Shown piece after piece: positions 1 to 8,992 of a stretch of DNA of 64,000 nt; position 1 is the first letter of the stretch, and each line of letters opens with the position of its first letter. This DNA comes from Micromonospora sp. NBC_01699. Its GTDB lineage: Bacteria; Actinomycetota; Actinomycetes; Mycobacteriales; Micromonosporaceae. The notes beneath the pieces are model-generated. The model saw only the letters and a list, made by a program, of their open reading frames with translations, searched no databases and had not been told where the DNA came from. Both the position numbers and the translations under genes were made by a program. The stretch covers positions 6,262,001 to 6,326,000 of the forward strand of contig NZ_CP109199.1 in assembly GCF_036250065.1 (NCBI RefSeq), written 5' to 3'.

Positions 1-1436
1 GTCGGAGCAGCCGGAGCGGTCGGAGCAGCCGGAGCGGCGGTGGCGGACGGATCGGTGCCGTCGGCCGGGGACCCGGACGGGCCCTCGGTGCCGGCCGGCT
101 CGGCCCGGCCGATCATGCTGACCACACCGGCGGCGAGGATGCCGAGCAGCAGCGTGGTCCAGAGGATCAGCCGGCCCGGCGTACGGATCGCGTCCCAGCC
201 GGGCAGGTGCAGGAACAGGGTGGCGTAACCCGGATCGCCGTCCCCGCCGAAACTGGTACCGGCGGCGAGCGCGACGCTGACCAGCACCCCGGCGGCGAGC
301 AGCACCCGGTGGCGTACCCGCCAGGCGGAGAAGAAGAGGCCGGCGAAGGCGAGCCCGATCAGCACCACACCGGGCAGCAGGGTCATCTCACCGGCGAACG
401 GCAGCAGCTCACGGGCGGCCGCGTGCCGCTCCCCCCACAGCCACGACTCCGGCGGCGCGGTGAAGAAGCCCCGCAGCGGCGGCGAGAACTGCTCCAGGTG
501 GGCCAGGGTGCGGCGGCCGTCCGGGTTCTGCTCGACCACCCTCAGGTACGGCAGCGCCATGGCGAGCGTGACCACGGCGAAGACCAGCCCACCGCCCAGG
601 TCGGCGGCGAGCAGCCGGCCACCGAAGACCGGCCGGGTCGAGTGCCGCCACCAGGACCAGCCGTAGCCGACCCCGACCACCACGCAGATCAGCGCCAGGG
701 CGTACCCGAACGGCAGGCCGATGCCGAAGCCGAGCGTCATCTGCCAGGCGGCGACCAGCCAGCCGGCCAGCGCCCAGCCCGGACGGCGGCGCTCCGGCCG
801 GTAGCCGTGCGCCAACGACCAACCGTGGCCACGGGCGAGCATGGCCAGGGCGAGCGCGATACCGCCGATCGAGAGCACGTGCAGGTGCCCGGCCTGGGCC
901 AGCTTCCACGGCGCGTACCCGAAGGCGACCCCGGCCAGCGCGGCCCCGATCCGGTTCGCGCCGAGCTGGCGGACCAGGGCGTACGCGCCGACGAAGGCGA
1001 GCGCGTGGACCAGCACGTACAGGATGTTGTAGCGGACGATGGCGGCGACCGGGCCCTCACCGATCATGCCGAACGGGGCGTAGCCGAGCAGGGTGTCGGA
1101 GTACGCGTAGGTGTAGCGCTCGGGGAAGAACGTGTTCGAGTGCCAGAGCTGGGTCGGGTCGGTGAGCAGGGCGTGCCCGCCCCAGGCGATCTGCCACGCC
1201 TGGAGCACCGGGTCGCCGGTGTCCTGCGGGATCGTCTGGGTGATGTCGCGCATCGTGGGCCAGGTGAGCAGTACGGCCAGCAGCAGCCCGCCGAGTGAGG
1301 CGAGGGTCCACTCGTGCCGCAGCAGGCGTACGACCGGAAGTAAGCCGGCACGGCCGCGCGGCGGCCCGACCGGCCGCTCGGGCACCGTGGCCGAGGCGGC
1401 CGTCCGGTCCCCCGCAGTCACCTCGTCGGTCGTCAT
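1..1436 (-). CDS. Polytopic GT-C-like membrane protein, C-terminus cut by window edge
   Basis: The reading frame is open from an ATG preceded by GGTGGAGGAGAGCGG to the window edge, so the C-terminus (beyond about residue 478) is missing. A polar N-terminal tail of about 35 residues is followed by many hydrophobic segments. The first extracytoplasmic loop reads DTGDPVLQAWQIAWGGHAL, then LWHSNTFFPERYTYAYSDTL. This D-P, Q-W, acidic-rich first loop is the pattern of actinobacterial GT-C-like or YfhO-like membrane glycosyltransferase relatives, which act on lipid-linked sugars in the membrane. That family assignment is inference from the pattern. The extreme end seen here is Ala/Pro-rich low complexity (repeated AAPTAPA), probably a cytoplasmic or linker tail. 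No neighbouring gene defines a pathway. Confidence 0.75.
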   Translation of the reverse strand, partial: MTTDEVTAGDRTAASATVPERPVGPPRGRAGLLPVVRLLRHEWTLASLGGLLLAVLLTWPTMRDITQTIPQDTGDPVLQAWQIAWGGHALLTDPTQLWHSNTFFPERYTYAYSDTLLGYAPFGMIGEGPVAAIVRYNILYVLVHALAFVGAYALVRQLGANRIGAALAGVAFGYAPWKLAQAGHLHVLSIGGIALALAMLARGHGWSLAHGYRPERRRPGWALAGWLVAAWQMTLGFGIGLPFGYALALICVVVGVGYGWSWWRHSTRPVFGGRLLAADLGGGLVFAVVTLAMALPYLRVVEQNPDGRRTLAHLEQFSPPLRGFFTAPPESWLWGERHAAARELLPFAGEMTLLPGVVLIGLAFAGLFFSAWRVRHRVLLAAGVLVSVALAAGTSFGGDGDPGYATLFLHLPGWDAIRTPGRLILWTTLLLGILAAGVVSMIGRAEPAGTEGPSGSPADGTDPSATAAPAAPTAPAAP

Positions 1437-1654
1437 CCGCTCTCCTCCACCCACGTCAACGCGCCTGTTCGATCGACAGTCGATGATTCCCTACCGGCCG
1501 GCGCCCTGTCACGCGGCCGATCCGGCGGGCCTCATCCTTCCCGGGTGATGGGAAGTCACCCGGGCATCCCGTTGCATCGGCCGTGACAGCGCGGCCACCG
1601 CCGGGAGCGTCCGGCGGGTGCCGGTGCGCAATCTATCCCGCGGGAGGAACGACC

Positions 1655-2335
1655 ATGACCCCGTCGACGACAACCACCGGCACCGACGAGGAGATCCAGC
1701 GTGACGTCCTCGACGAACTCGACTGGGAGCCCAGGGTCCAGCCCCACGAGATCGGCGTGACGGTGCAGGAGGGGGTGGTGACCCTCACCGGCTGGGTGGA
1801 CAACTACGCCAAGAAGTGGGCGGCGGAACGGTCCGCGCACCGGATCAACCGGGTCCGGGCGGTGGCCAACGACATCGAGGTCCGGTTGCCGTCGTCGGCC
1901 GAGCGCAGCGACGCCGACATCGCCCTGGCCGCCACCCGGGCACTGGAGTGGGACGCGTTCGTGCCGGTCGGGAACCTGGACGTGACCGTCTCCAACGGGT
2001 GGGTGGTGCTGCGCGGCGCCGTCGAGTGGGAGTACCAGAAACGGGCCGCCGAGCGCTCGATCCGCCGGCTGACCAGCGTCCGTGGGGTGACCAACGGGAT
2101 CAGCGTACGTCCGGTCGGGCAGCCGACGGCCGACGAGTTGGAACGGCTCGTCGTGAACGCGCTGATCCGCAGCGCCGAGACCGACCAGGAGCGGATCGAC
2201 ATCGACGTGCAGGGCGACCTGATAGTGCTCACCGGTGCCGTCGGCTCGTGGTCGCAACGGCAGGAGGCGGAGCGGGTGGCCTGGTCCGCGCCGGGCGTGT
2301 CGGCCGTCGACAACCACCTCACCGTACGGCTGTGA
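1655..2335 (+). CDS. Triple BON-domain protein
   Basis: The 226-residue soluble protein is made of three BON domains (about residues 10-78, 86-153 and 160-226). Each shows the alpha-beta pattern ending in a conserved Gly strand, such as VTVQEGVVTLTGWVDN, VTVSNGWVVLRGAVEW and IDVQGDLIVLTGAVGS. BON domains are thought to bind phospholipid surfaces or other ligands and are found in osmotic-shock proteins such as OsmY. There is no signal peptide, so this one is probably cytoplasmic. The ATG chosen has GGGAGG eight bases upstream; an in-frame ATG 72 bases earlier lacks a site. It precedes a peroxiredoxin/thiol oxidoreductase pair by 85 bases, which suggests a general stress role (inference). Confidence 0.85.
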   Translation: MTPSTTTTGTDEEIQRDVLDELDWEPRVQPHEIGVTVQEGVVTLTGWVDNYAKKWAAERSAHRINRVRAVANDIEVRLPSSAERSDADIALAATRALEWDAFVPVGNLDVTVSNGWVVLRGAVEWEYQKRAAERSIRRLTSVRGVTNGISVRPVGQPTADELERLVVNALIRSAETDQERIDIDVQGDLIVLTGAVGSWSQRQEAERVAWSAPGVSAVDNHLTVRL

Positions 2336-2420
2336 GCAGCGACGCCGGGCGGCGCGGGGGCGGGGTACCACCTGGAACGGGTGAGTCGGCGTCACCCGGT
2401 CCGGCGCGAGGATGGGAGAC

Positions 2421-2924
2421 ATGACCGATCCCAGCGGCGCAATCCGACCGGGACAACCGGCGCCGGAGTTCACCCTGCCGACCGGACCGGACGAGCAGGT
2501 CAGCCTGGCCGACTTCCGGGGCCGGCCGACCGTACTGGCGTTCTATCCGGCGGACTGGAGTCCGATCTGCGGCGATCAGATGGCGCTCTACCAGGCCATG
2601 CGCCCCGAACTCGACCGCTACGGGGCGGCGCTGGTGGGCATCTCGGTGGACAGTGTCTGGTGCCACCAGGCGTTCGCCATGAGCGAGGGGATCGAGTTCC
2701 CGCTGCTGGCCGACTTCGAGCCGAAGGGCGGGGTCGCCCGGCGGTACGGCGTCTACGGCGCGGACGGCTACGCGAAGCGGGCGCTGTTCGTGCTCGACCA
2801 GCAGGCGCGGGTGAGCTGGAGCTACGTCTCGCCGACGGACGTGAATCCGGGTGCCGACGGCATCCTCGACGCGCTCGACGATCTCAGCAGCCGCCAGCAG
2901 TCCCAGACGACGGAGGCCCGATGA
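2421..2924 (+). CDS. Peroxiredoxin (AhpC/TSA family)
   Basis: A 167-residue thioredoxin-fold peroxidase that would reduce hydrogen or organic peroxides in the cytoplasm. The active-site region PADWSPICGDQ contains the presumed peroxidatic Cys50. The usual PxxxTxxC motif here has Ser47 in place of Thr, a tolerated change in the family. A second Cys81 in SVWCHQAF could be the resolving residue, but that is a guess. The second in-frame ATG was chosen because GGATGGGAGAC lies just upstream; the first ATG nine bases earlier is also possible. The stop overlaps the start of the next gene (ATGA), so the two are almost certainly translated together. The DsbA-like partner may recycle it. Confidence 0.9.
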   Translation: MTDPSGAIRPGQPAPEFTLPTGPDEQVSLADFRGRPTVLAFYPADWSPICGDQMALYQAMRPELDRYGAALVGISVDSVWCHQAFAMSEGIEFPLLADFEPKGGVARRYGVYGADGYAKRALFVLDQQARVSWSYVSPTDVNPGADGILDALDDLSSRQQSQTTEAR

Positions 2925-3475
2925 CAACGCCGATGCAGGTCACGTCGAGCAAGCTGCGGGTGCCGGTCACCGACACGGACCACGTACGCGGGCCGGCGCA
3001 GGCACCGGTGACCCTGGTCGAGTACGCCGACCTCCAGTGCCCGTACTGCGGGCAGGCGTACCACCGGCTGCACGAACTGCTGCGCCAGCGACCCGAGACC
3101 GTACGGCTGGTGTTCCGGCACTTCCCGCTCAGCAACGTGCACCCGTACGCGGAGCTGGCCGCCGAGACGGTCGAGGCGGCCGGCGTACGGGACCAGTTCT
3201 GGGCGATGCACGACTGGGTGTTCGAGCACCAGGACCAGCTCGACCCGGTGCACCTGTCGATGGGTTGCCAGCAGCTCGGGCTGCCCGAGGACGAGGTGAA
3301 CGACGAGGTGAACCGGCACGTGCACGCCGACCGGATCCGGCGCGACTTCGTCGGCGGGATCCGCAGCGGGGTCAACGGCACCCCGACGTTCTTCGTCAAC
3401 GGGGTCCGCCACGACGGGTCGTACGAGCTGCCGGAGCTGCTCGCCACCGTGGACCAGGCGGCGGCGTCCGGCTGA
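2921..3475 (+). CDS. DsbA-family thioredoxin-fold oxidoreductase
   Basis: A 184-residue thioredoxin-like protein with the dithiol motif CPYC in YADLQCPYCGQAYHRLHE near residue 40 and the cis-proline segment GVNGTPTFFVNG near residue 150. The helical insertion between them is typical of the DsbA/FrnE class. It lacks a signal peptide or membrane anchor, so it probably works in the cytoplasm as a disulfide reductase or isomerase rather than as a periplasmic oxidant. Its start overlaps the stop of the peroxiredoxin by four bases. The obvious inference is that it reduces that enzyme or shares its regulation. The gene is separated from the convergent LAL regulator by only 15 bases. Confidence 0.9.
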   Translation: MTTPMQVTSSKLRVPVTDTDHVRGPAQAPVTLVEYADLQCPYCGQAYHRLHELLRQRPETVRLVFRHFPLSNVHPYAELAAETVEAAGVRDQFWAMHDWVFEHQDQLDPVHLSMGCQQLGLPEDEVNDEVNRHVHADRIRRDFVGGIRSGVNGTPTFFVNGVRHDGSYELPELLATVDQAAASG

Positions 3476-3490
3476 GTAACCAGCCGCGGC

Positions 3491-6289
3491 TCAGATCAGG
3501 CGCAGGTCGCGGGCCCGGCGGACGGCCTCCCGGCGGCGGGTCGCGTCCAGTTTGCGGTAGATGTTGCGCACGTGCGTCTTGACCGTGTTCACCGAGACCG
3601 AGAGCTCGCTGGCGATCTCCACGTTGGACAGGATGCTCTGGAGGTAACGCAGGACGGTGAGTTCCCGGTCGGTCAACGGCTCACCGAGGCCGGGCACGGC
3701 GGCGGCCAGCCGTCCGCCCCGGTCCCGCCGGTCGGTGGACGGTGCCGGGTCCGGGCCGGTGTGCTCCGCACCGGCGGCGATCAGTTCGCGGACCATCGGC
3801 CAGTACGCCGTACCGGAGTCGAGGTGCGCGGCGAGCAGGTCCCGAGCCGACGGAACGGAACGGGTGAAGACCCGGCGGAACCCGTCCGGTTCGGCCAGCA
3901 CCAGCACCTCCTCCAGGGTTCGGGCGGCACGCCGGTGGTCGCCGGCGGCACGGGCGGCCAGCGCGTCGAGCAGGCCCGCCTCCAGTCGTACCGGCAGCAG
4001 CCAGGCGTCGCCGTCCGGCCCGGCCCAGTCGGGCAGCGTACGGGCCGCGGCCGCCGGGTCCCCGCCGTGCAGGTACGCGCGAGCCAGCGCCACGGCGAGC
4101 GCTTCCGCCGGCCCGGTCGCCGCGTCCAGGGGTGCGAGCAGCAGCTCCCGGCCGCGTCCCAGGTCGCCGTGGGCGGTGCACAGGTCGGCTTCGGCGGCCA
4201 GCAGCCACTGCGCCAGCCGCCCGGATCGGGGCTGGTCGGCCAGCCGGGCGTGGGCGGCGAGCAGCAGCGGATAGGCGCCGGCCAGGTCGTCCCGGTCCCG
4301 CCCGAGCTGGGCCCGGACCCAGCCGGCGAGTGCGGCGACGGCCGGTTCGGGTCCCTGCTCGATCCGGTTGCCGGCGAGCACCAGGTTCGCCTCGGCGTCG
4401 GTCGGCCGGTCCCGGTGCACGGCGACGATCGCCAGCGCGAGGTAGGCGTGAGCGTGGTCGGCCGGTGCGCCGCCGTCGGCGTCGAGCGCGCTGCCGACCA
4501 CCGTACGGGCGTCCCGTTCGGCCGTGGCGAGCGCGCCCCGGACCGCCCGGACCAGGGCCAACCTGCCGGTGCAGGCGAGCGCCGTGCGGGCCAGACCGGC
4601 GCGCTGCGCGTCGGCCAGCGCCCCGGTCAGCTCGGTCTCGGCGGCGACCAGGTCCCCGGCACCGAGCTGCGCCGCACCGGCGGCGGTCCGGGCGATCGCA
4701 CGGGCCGACAGGTCCACCGGCGGCCGACCGGCACCGGCACCGGGCGGGGACGCCAGCGTACGGAGCCGGGTCGCGGCGACGAGCACGTCGGCGCACGGAC
4801 CGGCGAGCTGTGCGCCGGCCAGCCGCAGCGCGGCGCCGATCAGCGTGAACCGATCCCGCCGGGCGCCGCCGAGCTGCTGCTCGTGCCGCTCGGCGAGCCG
4901 GAGGTAGCCGTCCGCCCCGGTCGGGTCGCCCCGGTCGAGCGCGTCGGCGGCGTAGGCCAGGGCCAGTTCCGGCTCGGCGCGTACCGCCTCCGGGGTCGGC
5001 GGTGCGGGTGCCGACGGGCCGGGCCGGGCCGGCGCGTACGGGACCAGTTCGGCCCAGTGCCCGACGAGTACGTCCACCGCCCGGCTCGACTCGCCGGCCG
5101 CGAGGGCGTGCCGGAGCGCCCGGGCCGGCAGGTCCCGCGCCACCGCCCAGTTGGCCGCCCGCCGGTGCAGGTCGAGCAGTTCGTCGGCGGGCCGCAGCCG
5201 CTGCTGCGCCCGGAGCAGGTCGGCGAGCATCCGGTGGTAGCGGTAGGCCGGTGGACGACTGCCGAGGGCGATCACGAACCCGGTGTCGTGTTCCAGTTCG
5301 GCCAGCACCCGATCCCCGTCGGTCCGGCCGGTGAGGGCGTTGACCAGGTCACCGCTGACCCGGTCGGCGATCGCGCCGCTTCGCAGCACGTCCCGCGTCC
5401 GGTCGGGCAACCCGGCCAGCACCTCCACCGACAGGTAGTCGGCCACCCCGGCGTCGTCACCGCCGAAGGTGTCGACGAACCGGGCCGGGTCGGGATGGCC
5501 GGGCAGGGCCAGCGCGGCGAGCCGGAGCCCGGCCGGCCACCCCTCGGTCCGTACGCGTAGCTCCTCGGCCTGGTCGGCGGGGACGCTGATGCCGTGCGCG
5601 GTCAGCAGCTCGGCGGCCTCGGCGGCGGTGAAGGCCAGCTCGTCCGCGCGGATCTCGGTCAGCTCCCCGTTGAGCCGCCACCGGTGCAGCGCCAGCGCCG
5701 GGTCGGTACGCCCGGAGATCACCAGCCGCAGCCGGTCCCCCGCGTGCCGGAGCAGGAACTCCAGGCCGTTGGCCAGCTCCGGGTCGTCGATCCGGTGGAA
5801 GTCGTCGAGGACCAGCGTGACCGGCTCCGGCCGACGGCCCAGCTCGGCGGCGAGATGGTCGAGGAAGTCCCGGTCCACCGGCCCGTCCCCGCCCTCGACG
5901 GCGGGCACCGACCCGACGGCGACGGGCAACGGTGGGCCGTCGTCGGCGCGGCGCACGGCGGCCCGCAGGTACGACCACAGCCGGCTGCCACCGTCGCCCG
6001 GTTCGAGGGAGAGCCAGGCCCGGTGTCCGTTGTCGTCGTGGGACCGGTACCAGGAGCCGAGCAGCGTCGTCTTGCCCCAGCCGGCCGGTGCGCAGACCAG
6101 CGTGACCGGGCCGGCGGCACCGGTCTCCAGCAGCGTGAACAGGCGGTGGCGGTCGACCACCGCGCCGGGTAGCGACGCGACCGCCAGCTTCGAGGCCAGC
6201 AGCGGCGCCACGGCGGGCCGCTCCCGCACCACCTCACCGGTACGACCGCGCGGCGCGGCGGCGCCGGCTCCGATCCGGTCCTCGGGCAT
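3491..6289 (-). CDS. LAL/MalT-type LuxR transcriptional regulator
   Basis: A 932-residue STAND-type regulator. Residues 67-75 form the P-loop APAGWGKTT, followed by a Walker B-like VTLVLDDFHRI near residue 147. The long middle region is helical and Ala/Leu-rich, as in tetratricopeptide-like ligand or protein sensing domains of MalT. The last 60 residues are a LuxR helix-turn-helix beginning LTDRELTVLRYLQS and containing VNTVKTHVRNIYRKL. Such proteins bind ATP and an inducer, oligomerise and activate promoters. No inducer can be read from the sequence. The gene is divergent from the saccharopine-reductase-like gene across 213 bases that contain TTCACCCC direct repeats, so it may control that gene (inference). 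Confidence 0.92.
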   Translation of the reverse strand: MPEDRIGAGAAAPRGRTGEVVRERPAVAPLLASKLAVASLPGAVVDRHRLFTLLETGAAGPVTLVCAPAGWGKTTLLGSWYRSHDDNGHRAWLSLEPGDGGSRLWSYLRAAVRRADDGPPLPVAVGSVPAVEGGDGPVDRDFLDHLAAELGRRPEPVTLVLDDFHRIDDPELANGLEFLLRHAGDRLRLVISGRTDPALALHRWRLNGELTEIRADELAFTAAEAAELLTAHGISVPADQAEELRVRTEGWPAGLRLAALALPGHPDPARFVDTFGGDDAGVADYLSVEVLAGLPDRTRDVLRSGAIADRVSGDLVNALTGRTDGDRVLAELEHDTGFVIALGSRPPAYRYHRMLADLLRAQQRLRPADELLDLHRRAANWAVARDLPARALRHALAAGESSRAVDVLVGHWAELVPYAPARPGPSAPAPPTPEAVRAEPELALAYAADALDRGDPTGADGYLRLAERHEQQLGGARRDRFTLIGAALRLAGAQLAGPCADVLVAATRLRTLASPPGAGAGRPPVDLSARAIARTAAGAAQLGAGDLVAAETELTGALADAQRAGLARTALACTGRLALVRAVRGALATAERDARTVVGSALDADGGAPADHAHAYLALAIVAVHRDRPTDAEANLVLAGNRIEQGPEPAVAALAGWVRAQLGRDRDDLAGAYPLLLAAHARLADQPRSGRLAQWLLAAEADLCTAHGDLGRGRELLLAPLDAATGPAEALAVALARAYLHGGDPAAAARTLPDWAGPDGDAWLLPVRLEAGLLDALAARAAGDHRRAARTLEEVLVLAEPDGFRRVFTRSVPSARDLLAAHLDSGTAYWPMVRELIAAGAEHTGPDPAPSTDRRDRGGRLAAAVPGLGEPLTDRELTVLRYLQSILSNVEIASELSVSVNTVKTHVRNIYRKLDATRRREAVRRARDLRLI

Positions 6290-6419
6290 CCTGTTTCACC
6301 CCCGCGGACACGACCTGTCCATCGCTTCGACATCACGGCTCGACCCGGACGGGCAGCGGGTCGATCTCACCCGACGGACTGCCGTCCGGGGCCCGACCCG
6401 GATACCCGGCCGACCGGAG

Positions 6420-6454
6420 TTCACCCCTCGCGGAGGAGACGGGTTCACCCCTCG
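6420..6454. promoter_or_regulatory. Direct repeats between divergent LAL regulator and reductase gene
   Basis: The 11-base word TTCACCCCTCG occurs at 6420 and again 24 bases later at 6444. A close variant (TTCACCCCCG) begins at 6295, just upstream of the regulator start. Two copies roughly two helical turns apart in a divergent promoter region are a plausible activator site. The assignment to the LAL protein is inference. Confidence 0.4.
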
Positions 6455-6502
6455 GGAGCCGACGAGGCGTTCGCGCCCGCTGTCCGGTGCGACACTTCCG
6501 GC

Positions 6503-7675
6503 ATGTCCACGCCGCGTCCGTACGACATCGTCCTGTTCGGCGCGACCGGGTTCACCGGCGGGTTGACCGCGCGGTACCTGGCCCGGCACGCCCCCGCCAC
6601 GCTCCGTTGGGCGCTGGCCGGGCGCGATCCGCACCGGCTCGCCGAGGTACGCGACGCGCTCGCCGCCATCGACCCGGCCTGGCGCGAGCTGCCCCTGCTG
6701 CCCGCCGACACCGCCGATCCCGAGTCGCTGCGCCGGCTCGCCGCCAGCACCCGCACGCTGATCAGCACCGTCGGCCCGTACGTGCGGCACGGGGAGCCGG
6801 TGGTGGCCGCCTGCGCCGGGGCCGGAACCGACTACCTCGACATCACCGGCGAACCCGAGTTCGTGGACCTGACCTACGTGCGCCACCACGAGCGGGCCAG
6901 CCGGACCGGGGCGCGGCTGGTGCACGCGTGCGGGTTCGACTGCCTGCCCGCCGATCTCGGGGTGCGGTTCACCGTCGGGCGGCTGCCGGAGGACGTACCG
7001 ATCACAGTGGACGGTTACCTGCGGGGCCGGGGGCGGCCGTCGGCCGGCACGTACCGGACGATGTTGCTGGTGTTGGCGCGGCGGCGGCAGGCGGCGGCAG
7101 CGGCCCGCGCCCGGCGGCGGGCGCAACCGGCACCGGCGTCGCGCCGGGTACGGGCGGGCGCCGGGCGGCCGGGCCGGTCGACCGAACTGGGTCGGTGGGT
7201 GTTGCCGCTGCCCTCGCTCGACCCGGCGGTGGTGCGCGAATCCGCCACCGCCCTGGACCGGTACGGCCCGGACTTCCGGTTCCGGCATCATCTCGCGCTG
7301 CGGCTGCCGCTGCTGGTCGGCGCGGTGGTCGGGACCGCCGGGCTGGCCGTGCTGGTCCGGGTCGGCCCGGTCCGGGAGTGGCTGCTGCGCCGGGCCGGGA
7401 CCGGCCGGGGCCCGTCGGAGCAGCAGCGGGCGCGGGGCTGGTTCGTGTTCCGTTTCGTCGGTGTCGGCGGCGGCCGGCGGGTGGTCACCGAGGTCGCCGG
7501 TGGTGATCCCGGCTACGACGAGACCGCCAAGATGCTCGCCGAGGCGGCGCTCTGTCTCACCCTGGACGACGATCTGCCGGCCACCGCCGGTCAGGTGACC
7601 CCGGCGGCGGCGATGGGTGACGCGCTGACCGCACGTCTCGTCCGCGCCGGGATCACCTTCCGGGTCCTGTCCTGA
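6503..7675 (+). CDS. Saccharopine dehydrogenase-like / trans-acting enoyl reductase family protein
   Basis: A 390-residue protein with an N-terminal Rossmann fold, DIVLFGATGFTGGLTARYL, then the conserved stretches TVGPYVRHGEPVVAACAGAGTDYLDITGE and HACGFDCLPADLG of the saccharopine-dehydrogenase-like reductase family. This includes the mycobacterial trans-acting enoyl reductases used in phthiocerol lipid synthesis. A hydrophobic segment (LPLLVGAVVGTAGLAVLV) about two thirds along suggests membrane association, also seen in that family. The likely cofactor is NADPH. The true substrate is unknown and there is no polyketide synthase nearby, so a lipid-related role is only inferred. No strong ribosome binding site precedes the ATG, which is nevertheless the natural start of the Rossmann fold. 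Confidence 0.85.
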   Translation: MSTPRPYDIVLFGATGFTGGLTARYLARHAPATLRWALAGRDPHRLAEVRDALAAIDPAWRELPLLPADTADPESLRRLAASTRTLISTVGPYVRHGEPVVAACAGAGTDYLDITGEPEFVDLTYVRHHERASRTGARLVHACGFDCLPADLGVRFTVGRLPEDVPITVDGYLRGRGRPSAGTYRTMLLVLARRRQAAAAARARRRAQPAPASRRVRAGAGRPGRSTELGRWVLPLPSLDPAVVRESATALDRYGPDFRFRHHLALRLPLLVGAVVGTAGLAVLVRVGPVREWLLRRAGTGRGPSEQQRARGWFVFRFVGVGGGRRVVTEVAGGDPGYDETAKMLAEAALCLTLDDDLPATAGQVTPAAAMGDALTARLVRAGITFRVLS

Positions 7676-8038
7676 CGACCGGTCGGGTGCCGACGACCGG
7701 CCGGGACCGGACGGTCGGGCGGGCGGGCGGGCCGCCGACCCGGGTGTTGATCGGGGTCCCTGTCCCTAGGGGGTAGAGATGGGAACCCAGACAGGATCCT
7801 ATCGTTCATTAGATCCATGTCAATGAATGTTGGTGATACCGCTTACCACCTATCGCCGATTGATGACCTGCCGCGACGGAAATCTGTCACTGGAAATCCG
7901 GATATCCTGACCGGTCCCGAATGTGGTATTTGGCGAAGGCGCCGACATATTCGCCCAGCTGGCCGAAGGCCGTCACCCATGCGATGCTCGGAACGTTGTA
8001 TCCGTACGACTATCAGGTTGATCCGGCGGAGGAAACGC
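7676..8038. other. Intergenic region of reduced GC before the hypothetical gene
   Basis: About 360 bases without a convincing gene. From about 7790 the sequence becomes visibly richer in A and T than its surroundings (for example ATCGTTCATTAGATCC and ATGTCAATGAATG). Frames run open through it, but codon use is not that of the neighbouring genes and no start has a ribosome binding site. I read it as the leader or promoter region of the gene at 8039, possibly a recently inserted segment. Confidence 0.45.
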
Positions 8039-8863
8039 GTGACCCAGCTCGACCTCCCCGGTCCCGCGCCGGCCCACCCCGCGCCGCAGCCGACCACCGG
8101 ACAGCTGACCCGGTTACGCCTCCTGGTCACCGCCATCACCGCCCCGCGCCCCACCGACCGGTCCGAGCGGACCGTCTACGCGGTCGGCATCAGCGCCGAC
8201 CCGGACCGCCCCGGCTGGATCCGGCTCGCCCCCATCCCGCTCGGCGAACTCGGCCCCGCCGCCGCCTTCGGCACGTACGACATCATCAGTGTCGACGCCC
8301 GGCCGGCCGACCCGGACTTCGGTCGGGAGAGCTGGCAACCGGTCCCGCACACCCTCGTCCGCGAGCACCACCTCAAGCGGTGGCAGTGGCGCCAGCCGTG
8401 GCTGGAGCCGTACCTCGGGGAGACGGTGTGCCGGGCGCGGCCGGACGGCCCGACGCTCGCCCTGGTCCGCCCGTGGCGGGTCGACGGGCTGGTGCTGACC
8501 GCGCATCCCGGCTGGACCGCCGAGCAGCGACGACGGCTCGACGCGTACGCCGACCGGCTCGACCCGGCCGGACGCCAGGACCGGGCCCCGCTCGGCGCCC
8601 CCCGGTTCGTCGGCGCGTACCGCTACCGGTGCGCCGAGTACGGCTGCCCCGGCCACCGGCGGACCATCCTCGACTGGGAGTTCGCGGCACTGCAACACCG
8701 GCTGGCCGGGCTGCCCGACGACCGGCTGCGCAACGCGCTCACCACCGCCTTCCTGCACCGGATCTGCGGCCCGGACCGGGACCCGGCGTTCTACCTCGGG
8801 CGTTCCGCCAGCCGACCGGACGACTACGACGTGCTCGGCGTCTACTGGCCGCCGAGACGCTGA
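8039..8863 (+). CDS. Unrecognised protein with Cys-Cys-His motif
   Basis: I do not recognise this 274-residue protein. The GTG start was chosen because GGAGG lies six bases upstream and because frame and codon use become typical from here; an open frame continues upstream into AT-richer DNA. It is soluble and rich in Arg, Trp and Pro. The central part contains RYRCAEYGCPGHRRTILDWE, a Cys-x4-Cys-x2-His arrangement followed by Asp-Trp-Glu that looks like a small metal site. The N-terminal third (TVYAVGISADPDRPGWIRLAPI) looks like a beta-rich domain. It stands alone between the reductase gene and the divergently promoted MerR gene, so context gives no function. Confidence 0.7.
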   Translation: MTQLDLPGPAPAHPAPQPTTGQLTRLRLLVTAITAPRPTDRSERTVYAVGISADPDRPGWIRLAPIPLGELGPAAAFGTYDIISVDARPADPDFGRESWQPVPHTLVREHHLKRWQWRQPWLEPYLGETVCRARPDGPTLALVRPWRVDGLVLTAHPGWTAEQRRRLDAYADRLDPAGRQDRAPLGAPRFVGAYRYRCAEYGCPGHRRTILDWEFAALQHRLAGLPDDRLRNALTTAFLHRICGPDRDPAFYLGRSASRPDDYDVLGVYWPPRR

Positions 8864-8941
8864 CCACGGCACCCCGCGCCACCGGCCCGACCGGGGAACC
8901 GGACGGATAGGTTCGACGGGTCGCCCCCCGACCTCGGCGGG

Positions 8942-8973
8942 TTGACCCTCGACCTGGTCGAGCCCCCAGGATC
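8942..8973 (+). promoter_or_regulatory. MerR-type promoter with palindromic operator in a 20-bp spacer
   Basis: A -35-like TTGACC (8942-8947) and a -10-like AGGATC (8968-8973) are separated by 20 bases. The spacer begins with the perfect palindrome CTCGACC-T-GGTCGAG (8948-8962). An over-long spacer containing a dyad is the hallmark of promoters that MerR proteins untwist. Transcription would start about 8980, leaving a short leader with GGAGAG before the ATG at 8993. Autoregulation by the downstream MerR protein is inferred. Confidence 0.65.
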
Positions 8974-8992
8974 AGCGGACGTGGAGAGCGAC

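Noticed and set aside
207-1298. Long rightward open frame (Arg/Gly/Gln/Glu-rich) over the first 1.3 kb
   Set aside because: It is the antisense of a membrane protein whose frame has proper hydrophobic segments and runs off the window edge; the rightward frame has low-complexity, unnatural composition.
3572-5560. 662-residue rightward frame opposite the LAL regulator
   Set aside because: Composition is a reverse-strand shadow of the LAL coding frame; no recognisable domain.
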